64,000 nt of DNA, taken from the NCBI GenBank assembly GCA_018241505.1, contig JAFEDS010000020.1, positions 62,001 through 126,000 on the forward strand, written 5' to 3'. The position numbers and the translations under genes were made by a program. This document shows, piece after piece, positions 17,730-25,055 of this stretch. How positions within the stretch are numbered: position 1 is the first letter of the stretch; the number at the start of each line of letters is the position of its first letter. The stretch comes from Pseudomonadota bacterium. GTDB lineage: Bacteria > Pseudomonadota > Gammaproteobacteria > Steroidobacterales > Steroidobacteraceae. A model generated the notes under the pieces. It was given only the letters and a program-made list of their open reading frames with translations, did not search any database and had not been told where the DNA came from.

Positions 17730-18161
17730 ATGGCCCGACAGTCGGATGGACAGAAATTTGAGCTTTTCAGCCCCGAGTGGATCCAGTTCGCCAAGCGGCA
17801 CCTCGAGCAGAGGGTCGCGGAAGCCGGCGAGCGCCTCGAGGGCATCCGCTTCGAAATCTGCGAAGTGCTCACCGACCCCCCGGCGCACCTGGCTCGCGGT
17901 GGCAGTAACCGACTCTCATGGAACCTTGTTTTCAACGGCCCCACCGTGCAGGTTTCAATGGGAGAAATCGACTGCGCTCTCAAGATCGTCGGCGACTATC
18001 AGAAGGTACTACCCAGCGCGCGGACCCTCTACGGCGATAGTCCGGAAGCGCTGGCCGCGAACCGCGAACGCCTCACCAGACTCGGTGTGCCGGCGATTCC
18101 TGGACCGCTTCGGCCGGTACTCCTGGATCTTCATGATGTGATGGCACGCAGGACTGCGTGA
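17730..18161 (+). CDS. Hypothetical protein, 143 aa
   Basis: The product has no family that I can name with confidence. It is a soluble protein with an N-terminal helix (FSPEWIQFAKRHLEQRVAEAGERL) and a central beta-rich part (IRFEICEVLTDPP, LSWNLVFNGPTVQVSMGEIDCALKIVGDY). The overall pattern recalls small sterol-carrier-like or lipid-binding proteins found beside acyl-CoA catabolic genes, but this is a guess. GGGAGG lies about 6 bp before the ATG. It is transcribed divergently from the PaaK-like gene and converges on the TetR gene. Confidence 0.65.
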   Translation: MARQSDGQKFELFSPEWIQFAKRHLEQRVAEAGERLEGIRFEICEVLTDPPAHLARGGSNRLSWNLVFNGPTVQVSMGEIDCALKIVGDYQKVLPSARTLYGDSPEALAANRERLTRLGVPAIPGPLRPVLLDLHDVMARRTA

Positions 18162-18222
18162 TCCGAGAGGCGAGGAGATGGTTGAGCGTCAACAGCTCAA
18201 CGACACGCGCAAACGAACCGTT

Positions 18223-18909
18223 CTACGCCCGTTTCGAAAGCTGACGAGAATTGCGCGCACGGCTGTCGTGCGAATCAATCAGAGGACCCATGCTCTTTTC
18301 GAGGAAGTCAAAGAGGTCGTCAAAGCGGCGTTCAACATCGGCGCTGGTATCCCAAAACCAGCCAGTGGAGGTGAGCGCTCCTATCACGGAGCCGGCCATG
18401 AGGCGGGGAAGCGAATCGGTAGCGGCGTTCCGCTGTTGCTCCGCGGCAATCACCTCGCAGAGGGCGTCAGTCAGGGCCAGCGTATTTTCAAACACGAGGC
18501 CTCTGAGTGAAGGGCTCGACTCGAGGACTGCGTGGCGCAGTTTGACGATCCCCGCTTCAGTGGCCGAATGCCTCTTTTTGAGTTGCGGGACGAAAAAATC
18601 CTTCAAGGCCGAGAGAAGGGTGGTTCCTGCCGGGCGCGACATCAACGACTCGCGAAGCTCGACGGCTCGTCGCGAGACATCGGAAAAGACGACGTCCTCC
18701 TTCTTTGGAAAGTAGCGATGAAAGGTGGCAACGGAAATTCCAGCCGCCTCGGCGATCTGGCCAATGGTGGTGGCCTCGAATCCCTGTTTGGCAAAAAGCG
18801 TCAGTGACACTTCGATCAGCTCGCGACGGGTTTCCAATCGGCGCCGTTCGCGCAGGGGGAGAGAGGCAGGAGCTGTGCCCTTTGAGCGTGCGAGCGGTTT
18901 GTCTTTCAT
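18223..18909 (-). CDS. TetR/AcrR-family transcriptional regulator
   Basis: The 228-residue product has the TetR-type DNA-binding domain at residues about 22-75: TRRELIEVSLTLFAKQGFEATTIGQIAEAAGISVATFHRYFPKKEDVVF. The C-terminal ligand domain is less conserved and does not show the inducer. It probably controls the neighbouring catabolic genes, itself, or both. Upstream of its start is a palindrome (AACATG-N8-CATGTT, 18984-19003) that could be its operator. A basic tail (RNSRQLSKRA) ends the protein. The 61 bp after 18161 separate it from the convergent hypothetical gene. Confidence 0.9.
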   Translation of the reverse strand: MKDKPLARSKGTAPASLPLRERRRLETRRELIEVSLTLFAKQGFEATTIGQIAEAAGISVATFHRYFPKKEDVVFSDVSRRAVELRESLMSRPAGTTLLSALKDFFVPQLKKRHSATEAGIVKLRHAVLESSPSLRGLVFENTLALTDALCEVIAAEQQRNAATDSLPRLMAGSVIGALTSTGWFWDTSADVERRFDDLFDFLEKSMGPLIDSHDSRARNSRQLSKRA

Positions 18910-18983
18910 GCGGTTGATGATAGCAGCATGAGCTCAAAGTTCACAAAGGGACGGACAATCGCACTGATACAATCTACCAGATT

Positions 18984-19003
18984 AACATGTGCTATTGCAT
19001 GTT
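18984..19003. promoter_or_regulatory. Palindrome AACATG-N8-CATGTT, candidate TetR-type operator
   Basis: A perfect 6-bp inverted repeat with an 8-bp spacer lies 75 bp upstream of the TetR start, in an AT-richer stretch. The size fits the operators of TetR-family dimers. On the minus strand, a TTGTGA/TATCAT pair between it and the gene could be the tetR promoter. No experimental support is available. Confidence 0.35.
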
Positions 19004-19032
19004 CGCCCGGCACCCGCATCCAGCGGCGCAAA

Positions 19033-19052
19033 TGGGCGAGGGCGCCGAAGCG
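19033..19052. other. Short GC hairpin between the SnoaL-like and tetR genes
   Basis: A compact inverted repeat, GGGCG-CCGAA-type stem with a four-base loop, lies about 130 bp downstream of the SnoaL-like stop on the minus strand. It resembles the stem of the terminator at 19675 but has no U-run. It may be a weak terminator or a decayed copy of the same hairpin. The remainder of the 274-bp gap holds the TetR palindrome and no gene that I can support. Confidence 0.3.
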
Positions 19053-19183
19053 CCCCGCCGTCCTCGCATCCGACCGGTGGCGCGGAAGTCAGTGCTGCGC
19101 AAATGTTGATCGCGGAGCATTCCGGATGCTGTGGCTTTTGATTCCCTGTCGTCGCAGTATCAAACGGGAGAGGTAGGCGGCGC

Positions 19184-19579
19184 TCAGAAAGGCTCGAAAC
19201 AATCGTAATTGCGCTGCGCGGTGATTTTGCCGTTCTTGAATTCGAAGGCAATCGCACAGTGAGCGACCATCTGCGCTCCAACCGGCAAGGAACCGATCTC
19301 GACGGCCAGTTCGCCGCGCCAGAGCACTTCCATTATGAGGTAGTCACCGGCCTCGGCATGATGGAGTATTTCATATGACTGGGCCGCCAGTATCTTCTTG
19401 CCTCGCTCAAAATCCACCGCCATTCGCTCAATTGAGCGCTGATCTCCTTTGCTCTCGAGACGGTTCGGCCACTCTGTCTGAATGGCGCCCGCGGCAAAGG
19501 CGTTGATGACGGTTTCGGTGTCTCCAGTCTCAATGGCGCGAAGATGAGCCTTTACGATTTCGAGCTTGGTTCGTGTCAC
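19184..19579 (-). CDS. SnoaL-like/NTF2-fold protein
   Basis: The 131-residue product has the pattern of the SnoaL-like family: KLEIVKAHLRAIETGDTETVINAFAAGAIQTEWPNRL, then the cone-shaped beta sheet with YLIMEVLWRGELAVEIGSLPVGAQMVAHCAIAFEFKNGKITAQRNYDCFEPF. Members act as isomerases, cyclases or hydrolases on steroid- or polyketide-like compounds, or have unknown functions. GTG at 19577-19579 is chosen because the frame upstream has unrelated Arg/Ser-rich sequence; an in-frame ATG-like start far upstream would add 30 unlikely residues. It stands alone, with 105 bp to the terminator of the phosphoesterase gene upstream. Confidence 0.8.
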   Translation of the reverse strand: MTRTKLEIVKAHLRAIETGDTETVINAFAAGAIQTEWPNRLESKGDQRSIERMAVDFERGKKILAAQSYEILHHAEAGDYLIMEVLWRGELAVEIGSLPVGAQMVAHCAIAFEFKNGKITAQRNYDCFEPF

Positions 19580-19674
19580 GATTTCTCTCCGGGCGGGTTT
19601 GAACGGGTCCCGGGAAAGTCTGCTGCTTCGCTTCCTGCAGTTCCATTGCCGGGAACTGGCACTTCGCATTGCTC

Positions 19675-19712
19675 AAAAGAAAGCAGGGGCGCCGAAGCGC
19701 CCCTGCCTTTTC
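19675..19712 (-). terminator. Intrinsic terminator of the phosphoesterase gene
   Basis: A perfect 10-bp GC-rich stem (19684-19693 with 19698-19707) closes a UUCG tetraloop when read on the minus strand, and is followed there by TTTCTTTT. It begins 27 bp after the stop codon at 19734. On the plus strand the same stem is followed by CTTTT, so it could also work weakly in that direction. Confidence 0.85.
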
Positions 19713-19733
19713 ATGACATCAGGCAATAGCGGC

Positions 19734-22700
19734 TCAATCGTCGTCCCGCATCGCCGTCTTCTTCCCATTCGACCCGTTCCGAATCGTCGGATAGGGCTTC
19801 GATCCCATCAGCCCCTTCCACAGCACTTTGTTGTACTGGGCAGGTGGCACCTGGTCGGCTTCCGCGAAATTGAATCCGACAGTCGCCTTGGCCCAATACG
19901 CCGCATCGTGCTTCGGCTTCACGTCCGGTCCTGACGCGTACGCCACTACCGGGTTGGCGTCAGCGGGTCCGAACAACGTCGTGGTCTTGATAACCGTCGA
20001 CGCCGTCGCGGTGTAGTCCCAGTTCTTCGAAGAACGGATATCAAACACCTTGGCCATGGGGCGCTGGAAGGCCGTGTTCAGGTTGATGTGTGGCGCGCCC
20101 AGGATGTCTTCGATTGTGCGCAACACGCTGACCTGCGAGTAATGCTCGCTGACAATCGCCTTCTTCTTCACGTATGGCCCCACCACATAGCTGGTAGCGC
20201 GATGTGAGTCGACGTGATCCGGGCCGTCCTGGCAATCATCTTCCGTGATTATGATCACCGTATCGTCGGCGTACGGACTCTTCGCAACCGCCTGCACCAG
20301 CAGTCCGACCGACATGTCGTCATCAGCCTGCTCAGTCTCCGGCGTGTTGACACCACCGAGCGCAGTGCTGAAGGAGCCGGTATGGTCGTGACTCAAGCGC
20401 ACCAGTGACAGGTTGGGCAGGGACTTGTTGGCAACAAACTGATCGAACTCCCGCTTCCACTCATTATAGCGCCAGAAGTCCGGATAGCTCTGATCGTAGC
20501 CGCGGAAGTACACATCGGTCAGGGAAGCCAACGATGGGTCCAGCGGTGCGGCTTGCACGACGTTTTGGCTGAATGGATCACTGACCGGCGCTGCTTTCGT
20601 GCCGATGCTGCCGATGTTGTTCACCAGGAAGCCGTAGTTGCGGACGGTTCCGCCGGCCTGCAACACTGCATCGAAGATATAGCCGTTCTGAACGCCGAAC
20701 GGAGCATCCGATGAAGCGTGGTTGCCCTTGCCGGTCAGTGTGTTCGCTGTGCCGCCCGGAAGGTTGGCTGTGGCCGCGCTGTAGTTGGTGGTACCCGCCG
20801 GTCCGTCAACCGCGTCACGCTGCGCGACGGTACCGTAGTTTACGGGAACGCTTCGATTCGTGCCTTCCGATTCGTAGGACAGGCCGCGGCTCACCGCGCC
20901 GTAGTTGATCTGTTGTGTGATCGTTTCAGTGTTGGTCACACGTCCCTGCAGTGCCCAGGACCAGCCGTCCATGCTGCCATCGCCGGGGTCGGTGAAGTTG
21001 TCCAAAGTGACAAAGTCCGTGGCCAGGTTGTGGAAGTTCGGAGTGATTGCCGCACCGAACTGCGTGATGGACGGATCGCCGTTCGCGCCATTGTTGAGAT
21101 CGCCCAGGATCTGATCGTAAGTGCGATTTTCCTTGATGACGTAAATGACGTGCTTGATGTGCTTATGCAGAAACTTCATGACTTCGGCGTCATCTTCCGA
21201 GGGCCGAGCGCCGTAGAAGTTGTTCTGTGCTACCTTCGCCGTGTACGCAGGCAGTTCGAGCCAGTTCGGCACGGCCGCACTGACCAGCGATGAGCGCTCC
21301 AACTGAAGTTGATACTGGTTGGCGGCCTTGGCGTTGGCGGCGGCCTGGGTGTTACCACCCGGGTAGGTGATACTGGTCATGGAGCCCGTATTGCTGGACA
21401 GATGCTGTGTGTTGGGGCCGGTGACGCTCTTGCCATTGATGATATACATCCAGCTTCCATCGGCGCTGAAGGTAATGTCACGCGGGTCATAGGCGGTCGG
21501 GATCAGGCCAACCACCTGGTTGGCGAACCGGCCGTTGACGGGAATCACCGCAATCGAATTGGCACCGGAATTGACGGCATACAAGGAATTGCCATCCGGA
21601 GAGAGTGTGACTGCAAAGGTGGCGGCGCCTGTGTAGTGCGCCCCGTGGCGGCCATGCCCCCGGTCGCCGTCGTCATTGCCATCGCCCTGAGAGTCGTGCC
21701 CGCGATCTTCATCGCGCGAGGACAGCAAGCCGGCCGGCGCGCGGGCGTCGATCTTGTGGATGACCTTGTTGGAGCCCGTGTCAACCACTGCGACCTCGTC
21801 GGCGTTGTCCTGCGCCACATACAAGCGGGAGCCTGAACGATCGAGCGTCATCCCCAAGCCATTGCCGTCCAGCTTGATCCGTTTGAGCAGGTGACCTGCA
21901 CTGGGTGAGGAAATATCGACTGCTACCACTTCACGGTCGCGATCGGACGATACATAGACGACGTTATTGCCCTTGATGACCACTCCGAACGGGAAGGTTC
22001 CACCAATCCCTGCGTCAACGCCTTCGTTGTTCGTGAAGAACGGGCGCAGATCGTGCTCGTAGCGCACCGTACGAGTGGCGGTATCAATCACGCTGATGGA
22101 GTCGTTGTAGTTATTTGCAACGACCAGAGTCTTGCCGTCGGCCGAGACCCCCAGGCCGCTGGCATTGGGGCCGACTCCGACGCCGATTCCTTTGCCACCG
22201 TGGCCCAGGTCGATCGTGCCCGCGAGCGACCAGGTGCCGTTTGCCACGGTGTAAGCATAAACGACGTCGTCCTTACCGCCGGCGGCATAGAGAGTCTTGC
22301 CGTCCGGCGAGAAGACCAGGCCGACGTGAGCGTTGGTTTGCGGTATGGCCTGCAGGAGAACCGGCTTCATCTTGTTCTTTCCCGCCACGTTGTAGAGGAA
22401 GATGAACTGTGTCGAAGCAGCCTTATCGACCGTGCCGTTCGGCGCGAACAGCGAGTTGTAGCCGGCGCAGATCACGGCCAGCGTCGTGCCAGCGGGACTC
22501 AACTGCGATTTCACCGCCTCTGCGGCCACGAAGCCGGGATAGGCGGGCAGTTGCGGGTTCAGAAGCTGTTGCACCGCGCCGCGAACGTACGTCGGCGTGA
22601 TGTATTGTCCGCTGGGAATCTGGACCGGCAGCGCGCGGCTGAAGTCCGGGCTCTGCGCCTGCGCCTGTGGCGCCATCTGGACCGCGGCAGCCGCCATCGC

Positions 22701-22739
22701 GAATCCGAGCAGATTGCCGAGTGTTGGTTTGTTGGGCAT
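19734..22739 (-). CDS. Secreted YncE-type beta-propeller/alkaline-phosphatase-like phosphoesterase
   Basis: The 1001-residue product begins with a signal peptide (cleavage likely after residues about 27-29, QAQA). Residues about 50-470 form beta-propeller repeats of the YncE/40-residue type (LVFSPDGKTLYAAGG, LGVSADGKTLVVANNYNDSISVID, VTLSPDGNSLYAVNSGANSIAVIP). From about residue 530 comes a phosphoesterase domain, starting IKHVIYVIKENRTYDQILGD and including IIITEDDCQDGPDHVDSHR and VGPYVKKKAIVSEHY. Families with this fusion are annotated as bifunctional YncE/alkaline phosphatase-like proteins and presumably act in the periplasm on phosphate esters. It has its own terminator and is not in an operon. 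Confidence 0.9.
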   Translation of the reverse strand: MPNKPTLGNLLGFAMAAAAVQMAPQAQAQSPDFSRALPVQIPSGQYITPTYVRGAVQQLLNPQLPAYPGFVAAEAVKSQLSPAGTTLAVICAGYNSLFAPNGTVDKAASTQFIFLYNVAGKNKMKPVLLQAIPQTNAHVGLVFSPDGKTLYAAGGKDDVVYAYTVANGTWSLAGTIDLGHGGKGIGVGVGPNASGLGVSADGKTLVVANNYNDSISVIDTATRTVRYEHDLRPFFTNNEGVDAGIGGTFPFGVVIKGNNVVYVSSDRDREVVAVDISSPSAGHLLKRIKLDGNGLGMTLDRSGSRLYVAQDNADEVAVVDTGSNKVIHKIDARAPAGLLSSRDEDRGHDSQGDGNDDGDRGHGRHGAHYTGAATFAVTLSPDGNSLYAVNSGANSIAVIPVNGRFANQVVGLIPTAYDPRDITFSADGSWMYIINGKSVTGPNTQHLSSNTGSMTSITYPGGNTQAAANAKAANQYQLQLERSSLVSAAVPNWLELPAYTAKVAQNNFYGARPSEDDAEVMKFLHKHIKHVIYVIKENRTYDQILGDLNNGANGDPSITQFGAAITPNFHNLATDFVTLDNFTDPGDGSMDGWSWALQGRVTNTETITQQINYGAVSRGLSYESEGTNRSVPVNYGTVAQRDAVDGPAGTTNYSAATANLPGGTANTLTGKGNHASSDAPFGVQNGYIFDAVLQAGGTVRNYGFLVNNIGSIGTKAAPVSDPFSQNVVQAAPLDPSLASLTDVYFRGYDQSYPDFWRYNEWKREFDQFVANKSLPNLSLVRLSHDHTGSFSTALGGVNTPETEQADDDMSVGLLVQAVAKSPYADDTVIIITEDDCQDGPDHVDSHRATSYVVGPYVKKKAIVSEHYSQVSVLRTIEDILGAPHINLNTAFQRPMAKVFDIRSSKNWDYTATASTVIKTTTLFGPADANPVVAYASGPDVKPKHDAAYWAKATVGFNFAEADQVPPAQYNKVLWKGLMGSKPYPTIRNGSNGKKTAMRDDD

Positions 22740-22862
22740 GACATCTCCATGGTTGATCGGGCACGAAACGCGAGGGCACGGGTTCGCCGTGCCTGGTTAG
22801 TTTGTGCAGTGGAGATGACAGTGATATGTCGCGCGGATGTCGGATTGGAAGTGTGAAGAACA

Positions 22863-22958
22863 TCAATCAAACAGTTTGAATGGAGGCGAGCGCGCGGGCC
22901 TTCAGTAAAGCAAAGATTCTCGAGTTCCTCGCTCATCGAGGCTGCGTCAATCAAACAG
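22863..22958. repeat. Two direct copies of TCAATCAAACAG upstream of the phosphoesterase gene
   Basis: Identical 12-bp copies lie at 22863-22874 and 22947-22958, 84 bp apart (about eight helical turns), in the 288-bp gap upstream of the phosphoesterase gene. A 6-bp inverted repeat (GGCACG...CGTGCC) also lies at about 22775-22793. They could be binding sites of a regulator, but they do not match the Pho box that I know. No gene is supported in this gap. Confidence 0.4.
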
Positions 22959-23027
22959 CCACAGCCGTCGCAAAGCCGCTGTTTTGCCGTGCAAAACGCC
23001 CGGTTTGTGGGCGGCGGTGCCGGCCAA

Positions 23028-23879
23028 TCAACTAAATGCGAGTAGCAGATCGATGACCTGCGCGCCGTATGCCCGTCCTAGAGCAACCGCAGCCAGGCAG
23101 GCGCATGCGCAAATCAGAGTGAGCTGCAGCGTCGTCGGTGCGATCCGCGCGGGAGCGCTTGCGAGCGGCTGAAGTAGTCGATCAACACGCTGTTCGAGCA
23201 CGGATCGCTGCTGTCCGGTCAGTTGTGCAGCACGGACAACCGAACGGCTGTTGTGATGAAACCGGACGGATGCAATGAGTGCCGCGGCAAGATCCGCGCC
23301 CTCGATACCTTGCGCACGCGCCTCATCGTCGCGAGCATGCTCCAGCGCGGCCAACCATGTTGCGAAGCGTCTTTGAGCAGACGGCCATGGCCATTGCAGA
23401 TCGGTGATCAATTGCGCAATCCAGATGCGCAACGGGTCGCGATGCCGAACATGAGCGCGCTCGTGGGCGAGCGCCGCGCGGATGGCGCGCTCATCCAACT
23501 GTGCGGCCAGTGCGGGAGCGACCTCGATGCGGGGATAGATCAATCCAACTGTGGCGATGCCGAGCTCGCCGGAACGCGCCAGCAGTGCCCATCCGGCCCT
23601 GACAACCGCACGAATCCCGATCAGGGCGAAGGGCGCGCACACGACGAACAGCAGGGGTCCCACATGGTGCGGTACCGGATCCGGCTGCGATAAGGCCCAA
23701 CCGCACAGCCACGCGGCTACGAGCAGGGCAGAGGCCAGTGGCCGCCACAATCGCAGCCAGGCTGACTGCTCAACCTCCTGACAGGCATAGACACGAGTGG
23801 AGAACCAGCTACCGACCAACTGCAGGGCCAGGCCGCCCAACATGATGGTCAGAATGATCAGCAGGGATTCACGTTCCAT
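23028..23879 (-). CDS. M56-family (BlaR1/MecR1-like) membrane metallopeptidase
   Basis: The 283-residue product resembles the N-terminal membrane and protease domain of BlaR1/MecR1. It has transmembrane segments around residues 5-25, 37-57, 64-85 and 255-280, and the zinc motif HERAH in IRAALAHERAHVRHRDPLRIW. There is no C-terminal penicillin-binding sensor domain, so it is a short M56 protein rather than a full beta-lactam receptor. ATG at 23877-23879 is chosen because it overlaps the end of the blaI-like gene by 11 bp. In characterised pairs the protease inactivates the BlaI-type repressor when a signal arrives. Confidence 0.87.
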   Translation of the reverse strand: MERESLLIILTIMLGGLALQLVGSWFSTRVYACQEVEQSAWLRLWRPLASALLVAAWLCGWALSQPDPVPHHVGPLLFVVCAPFALIGIRAVVRAGWALLARSGELGIATVGLIYPRIEVAPALAAQLDERAIRAALAHERAHVRHRDPLRIWIAQLITDLQWPWPSAQRRFATWLAALEHARDDEARAQGIEGADLAAALIASVRFHHNSRSVVRAAQLTGQQRSVLEQRVDRLLQPLASAPARIAPTTLQLTLICACACLAAVALGRAYGAQVIDLLLAFS

Positions 23880-24270
23880 CTTTCGGGCCCCGGCGAGCCT
23901 TGACCAGCCGCTCCAGCTCATCGAGCAGTTTCGGATCAACGGCGTCGACCGCATCGACGAGGGCCGCGACCGCCGCGTGCGGCGCCGGGCTGGCACCGAA
24001 CAACCGGCTCACCACCTTGCGCGCCCGCGCATTTTCAACCGCTTCCCGGGCGACACACGGTCGATAGATGAAGGTCTTGCCGTGATGGCGGCGCTCAATC
24101 AGTTCCTTCTCACGCAGCCGATCCACAACCTTGGCCGTTGTGGTGTAGGCCAACTCCTGGCGTTCGGCCAACTTGTCGTGCAACTCCCGTACCGTTGCCG
24201 AGCCGCACTCCCACAACATGTTGAGGATGTCGTATTCGAGATCATCGGACGGCAGTCGAAACCGATTCAT
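23869..24270 (-). CDS. BlaI/MecI/CopY-family transcriptional repressor
   Basis: The 133-residue product is a winged-helix BlaI-type repressor: YDILNMLWECGSATVRELHDKLAERQELAYTTTAKVVDRLREKELIERRHHGKTFIYRP. The C-terminal part is the dimerisation domain, which is the usual cleavage target of the partner M56 protease. The adjacent M56 gene, translationally coupled, is that partner. A perfect inverted repeat (CTACGAC-GGCT-GTCGTAG) just upstream of the start is a good autoregulatory operator. No beta-lactamase or penicillin-binding protein gene lies next to the pair in this window, so its output is unknown. Confidence 0.92.
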   Translation of the reverse strand: MNRFRLPSDDLEYDILNMLWECGSATVRELHDKLAERQELAYTTTAKVVDRLREKELIERRHHGKTFIYRPCVAREAVENARARKVVSRLFGASPAPHAAVAALVDAVDAVDPKLLDELERLVKARRGPKDGT

Positions 24271-24279
24271 GGCGGGAGT

Positions 24280-24297
24280 CTACGACGGCTGTCGTAG
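24280..24297. promoter_or_regulatory. Candidate BlaI operator
   Basis: A perfect 7-bp inverted repeat with a 4-bp spacer, CTACGAC-GGCT-GTCGTAG, lies 10 bp upstream of the blaI-like ATG. It has the dyad form and the start-proximal position expected of BlaI-family operators, including a TAC/GTA half-site core. Confidence 0.6.
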
Positions 24298-24750
24298 ATG
24301 GGCAATGCTGAGCGCGATGAAGTGCACTGCAAACGGGTGACACTTCCGTGTCAGGTTGATAGCAAGACGACGAATGTCATACACGTTGTAGTGTTTGATT
24401 GTAATTCAGGGCGGAGCATGGAAGCTCGCTGCTCAGCTTCCAGCAACACGCTGTTGAAGCTGAGCCGGTGGCTGGTGAAGCAGGCTGCCAATGTTTCGAT
24501 CCGGCGCGATCCGGCGATCGACAGCGGCTTTCCGGTCGAGCGTAGTGGCGTGCGGCATCGCCGGTAACGTTCGCCGGTTTCTGGCACAGTGACGCCGTCG
24601 CACGCGCCGGCTTTCTGGTGCTCTGTGGCGCAGGCGCTGGGCAGCTCTCGGCGCCCCCCAAATGCACGTCTGACCCCCGACCGGTCCGACGTGGTAGGAT
24701 CGCCGGCCCCGCGAAAGAGGGGTCGGTTACTGCACGTCTTTTCGGTTGTG
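24298..24750. other. Non-coding stretch between the blaI-like gene and ffs
   Basis: Beyond the palindromes I find no gene that I can support here. A plus-strand reading frame (24298-24567) has no recognisable domain, and its composition is uneven, so it is treated as chance. A weak TAGGAT -10-like element near 24695 precedes the SRP RNA gene. Confidence 0.5.
24338..24353. promoter_or_regulatory. Palindrome TGACAC-TTCC-GTGTCA upstream of the blaI-like gene
   Basis: This perfect 6-bp inverted repeat with a 4-bp spacer lies about 40 bp beyond the first blaI palindrome. It shares the spacer length but not the sequence of that site, so it may belong to a different regulator or to the promoter region itself. 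Confidence 0.35.
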
Positions 24751-24861
24751 GTGGCCCGTATCGGCTTCTCCGCGACGACCAGTCGTGAATCCCGTCAGGG
24801 CCGGAAGGCAGCAGCGGCAGCGATGATGTCGGGTGCCGGAGTTCCGGCTGGTACGGGTCAT
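24751..24861 (+). ncRNA. ffs: Bacterial signal recognition particle RNA (4.5S RNA)
   Basis: The conserved domain IV loop is present as GTCAGG-GCCGGAAGGCAGCAG (24794-24814), the signature of small SRP RNAs. The ends pair to form the long hairpin: TGGCCCGTA at 24752-24760 with TACGGGTCA at 24852-24860, nine pairs including one G-U. The inner helix GTGCCGG...CCGGC continues the rod. At about 110 nt it has the usual gammaproteobacterial size. It binds Ffh and directs membrane proteins to FtsY. A palindromic repeat directly downstream may serve as its terminator. Confidence 0.93.
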
Positions 24862-24865
24862 CTCC

Positions 24866-24914
24866 ACGCGCTGCGCGCGGGGGTTCAACGGGGATCCGCG
24901 CGGCGCGGAACCCC
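24866..24914 (-). repeat. Two-palindrome repeat element, copy A (divergent)
   Basis: Read on the minus strand it has a first palindrome (GGGGTTCCGCG...CGCGGATCCCC), the linker GTTGAACCCC and a second palindrome around a GCA loop (CGCGC-GCA-GCGCG). The same architecture and the same linker occur at 41317-41356 and 52162-52200. It lies 5 bp after the SRP RNA, so it could end that transcript. Confidence 0.6.
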
Positions 24915-25047
24915 GAAGGAGTGGCGGCGCTGGCGCGCCGGGAGGGCCGACGGAGTAGCGACGCCCGTGCGGCGCGAAGGCCGACCGAGTGGCGGTACTA
25001 GCGGGCCAGGAAAGCCGACCGAGTAGCGGCGCTCGTGCGCCGGAAAG
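24912..25047 (+). repeat. Four tandem copies of a 34-bp repeat before dnaX
   Basis: Four contiguous units of exactly 34 bp start at 24912, 24946, 24980 and 25014. Each unit begins (G/C)CCGA(C/A)(C/G)GAGT(A/G)GCG and contains a short internal GC palindrome such as GGCGCTCGTGCGCC. The units differ at several bases, mostly in the palindrome, with compensating changes in some pairs. The period is not a multiple of three, so it is not a coding repeat. The last unit ends 8 bp before the dnaX start codon and will lie in the dnaX leader. Confidence 0.85.
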
Positions 25048-25055
25048 AAGGGTAT

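Noticed and set aside
24912-25047. The 34-bp repeats as a CRISPR array.
   Set aside because: There are no unique spacers; the units are directly contiguous and diverged, and no cas gene is present.
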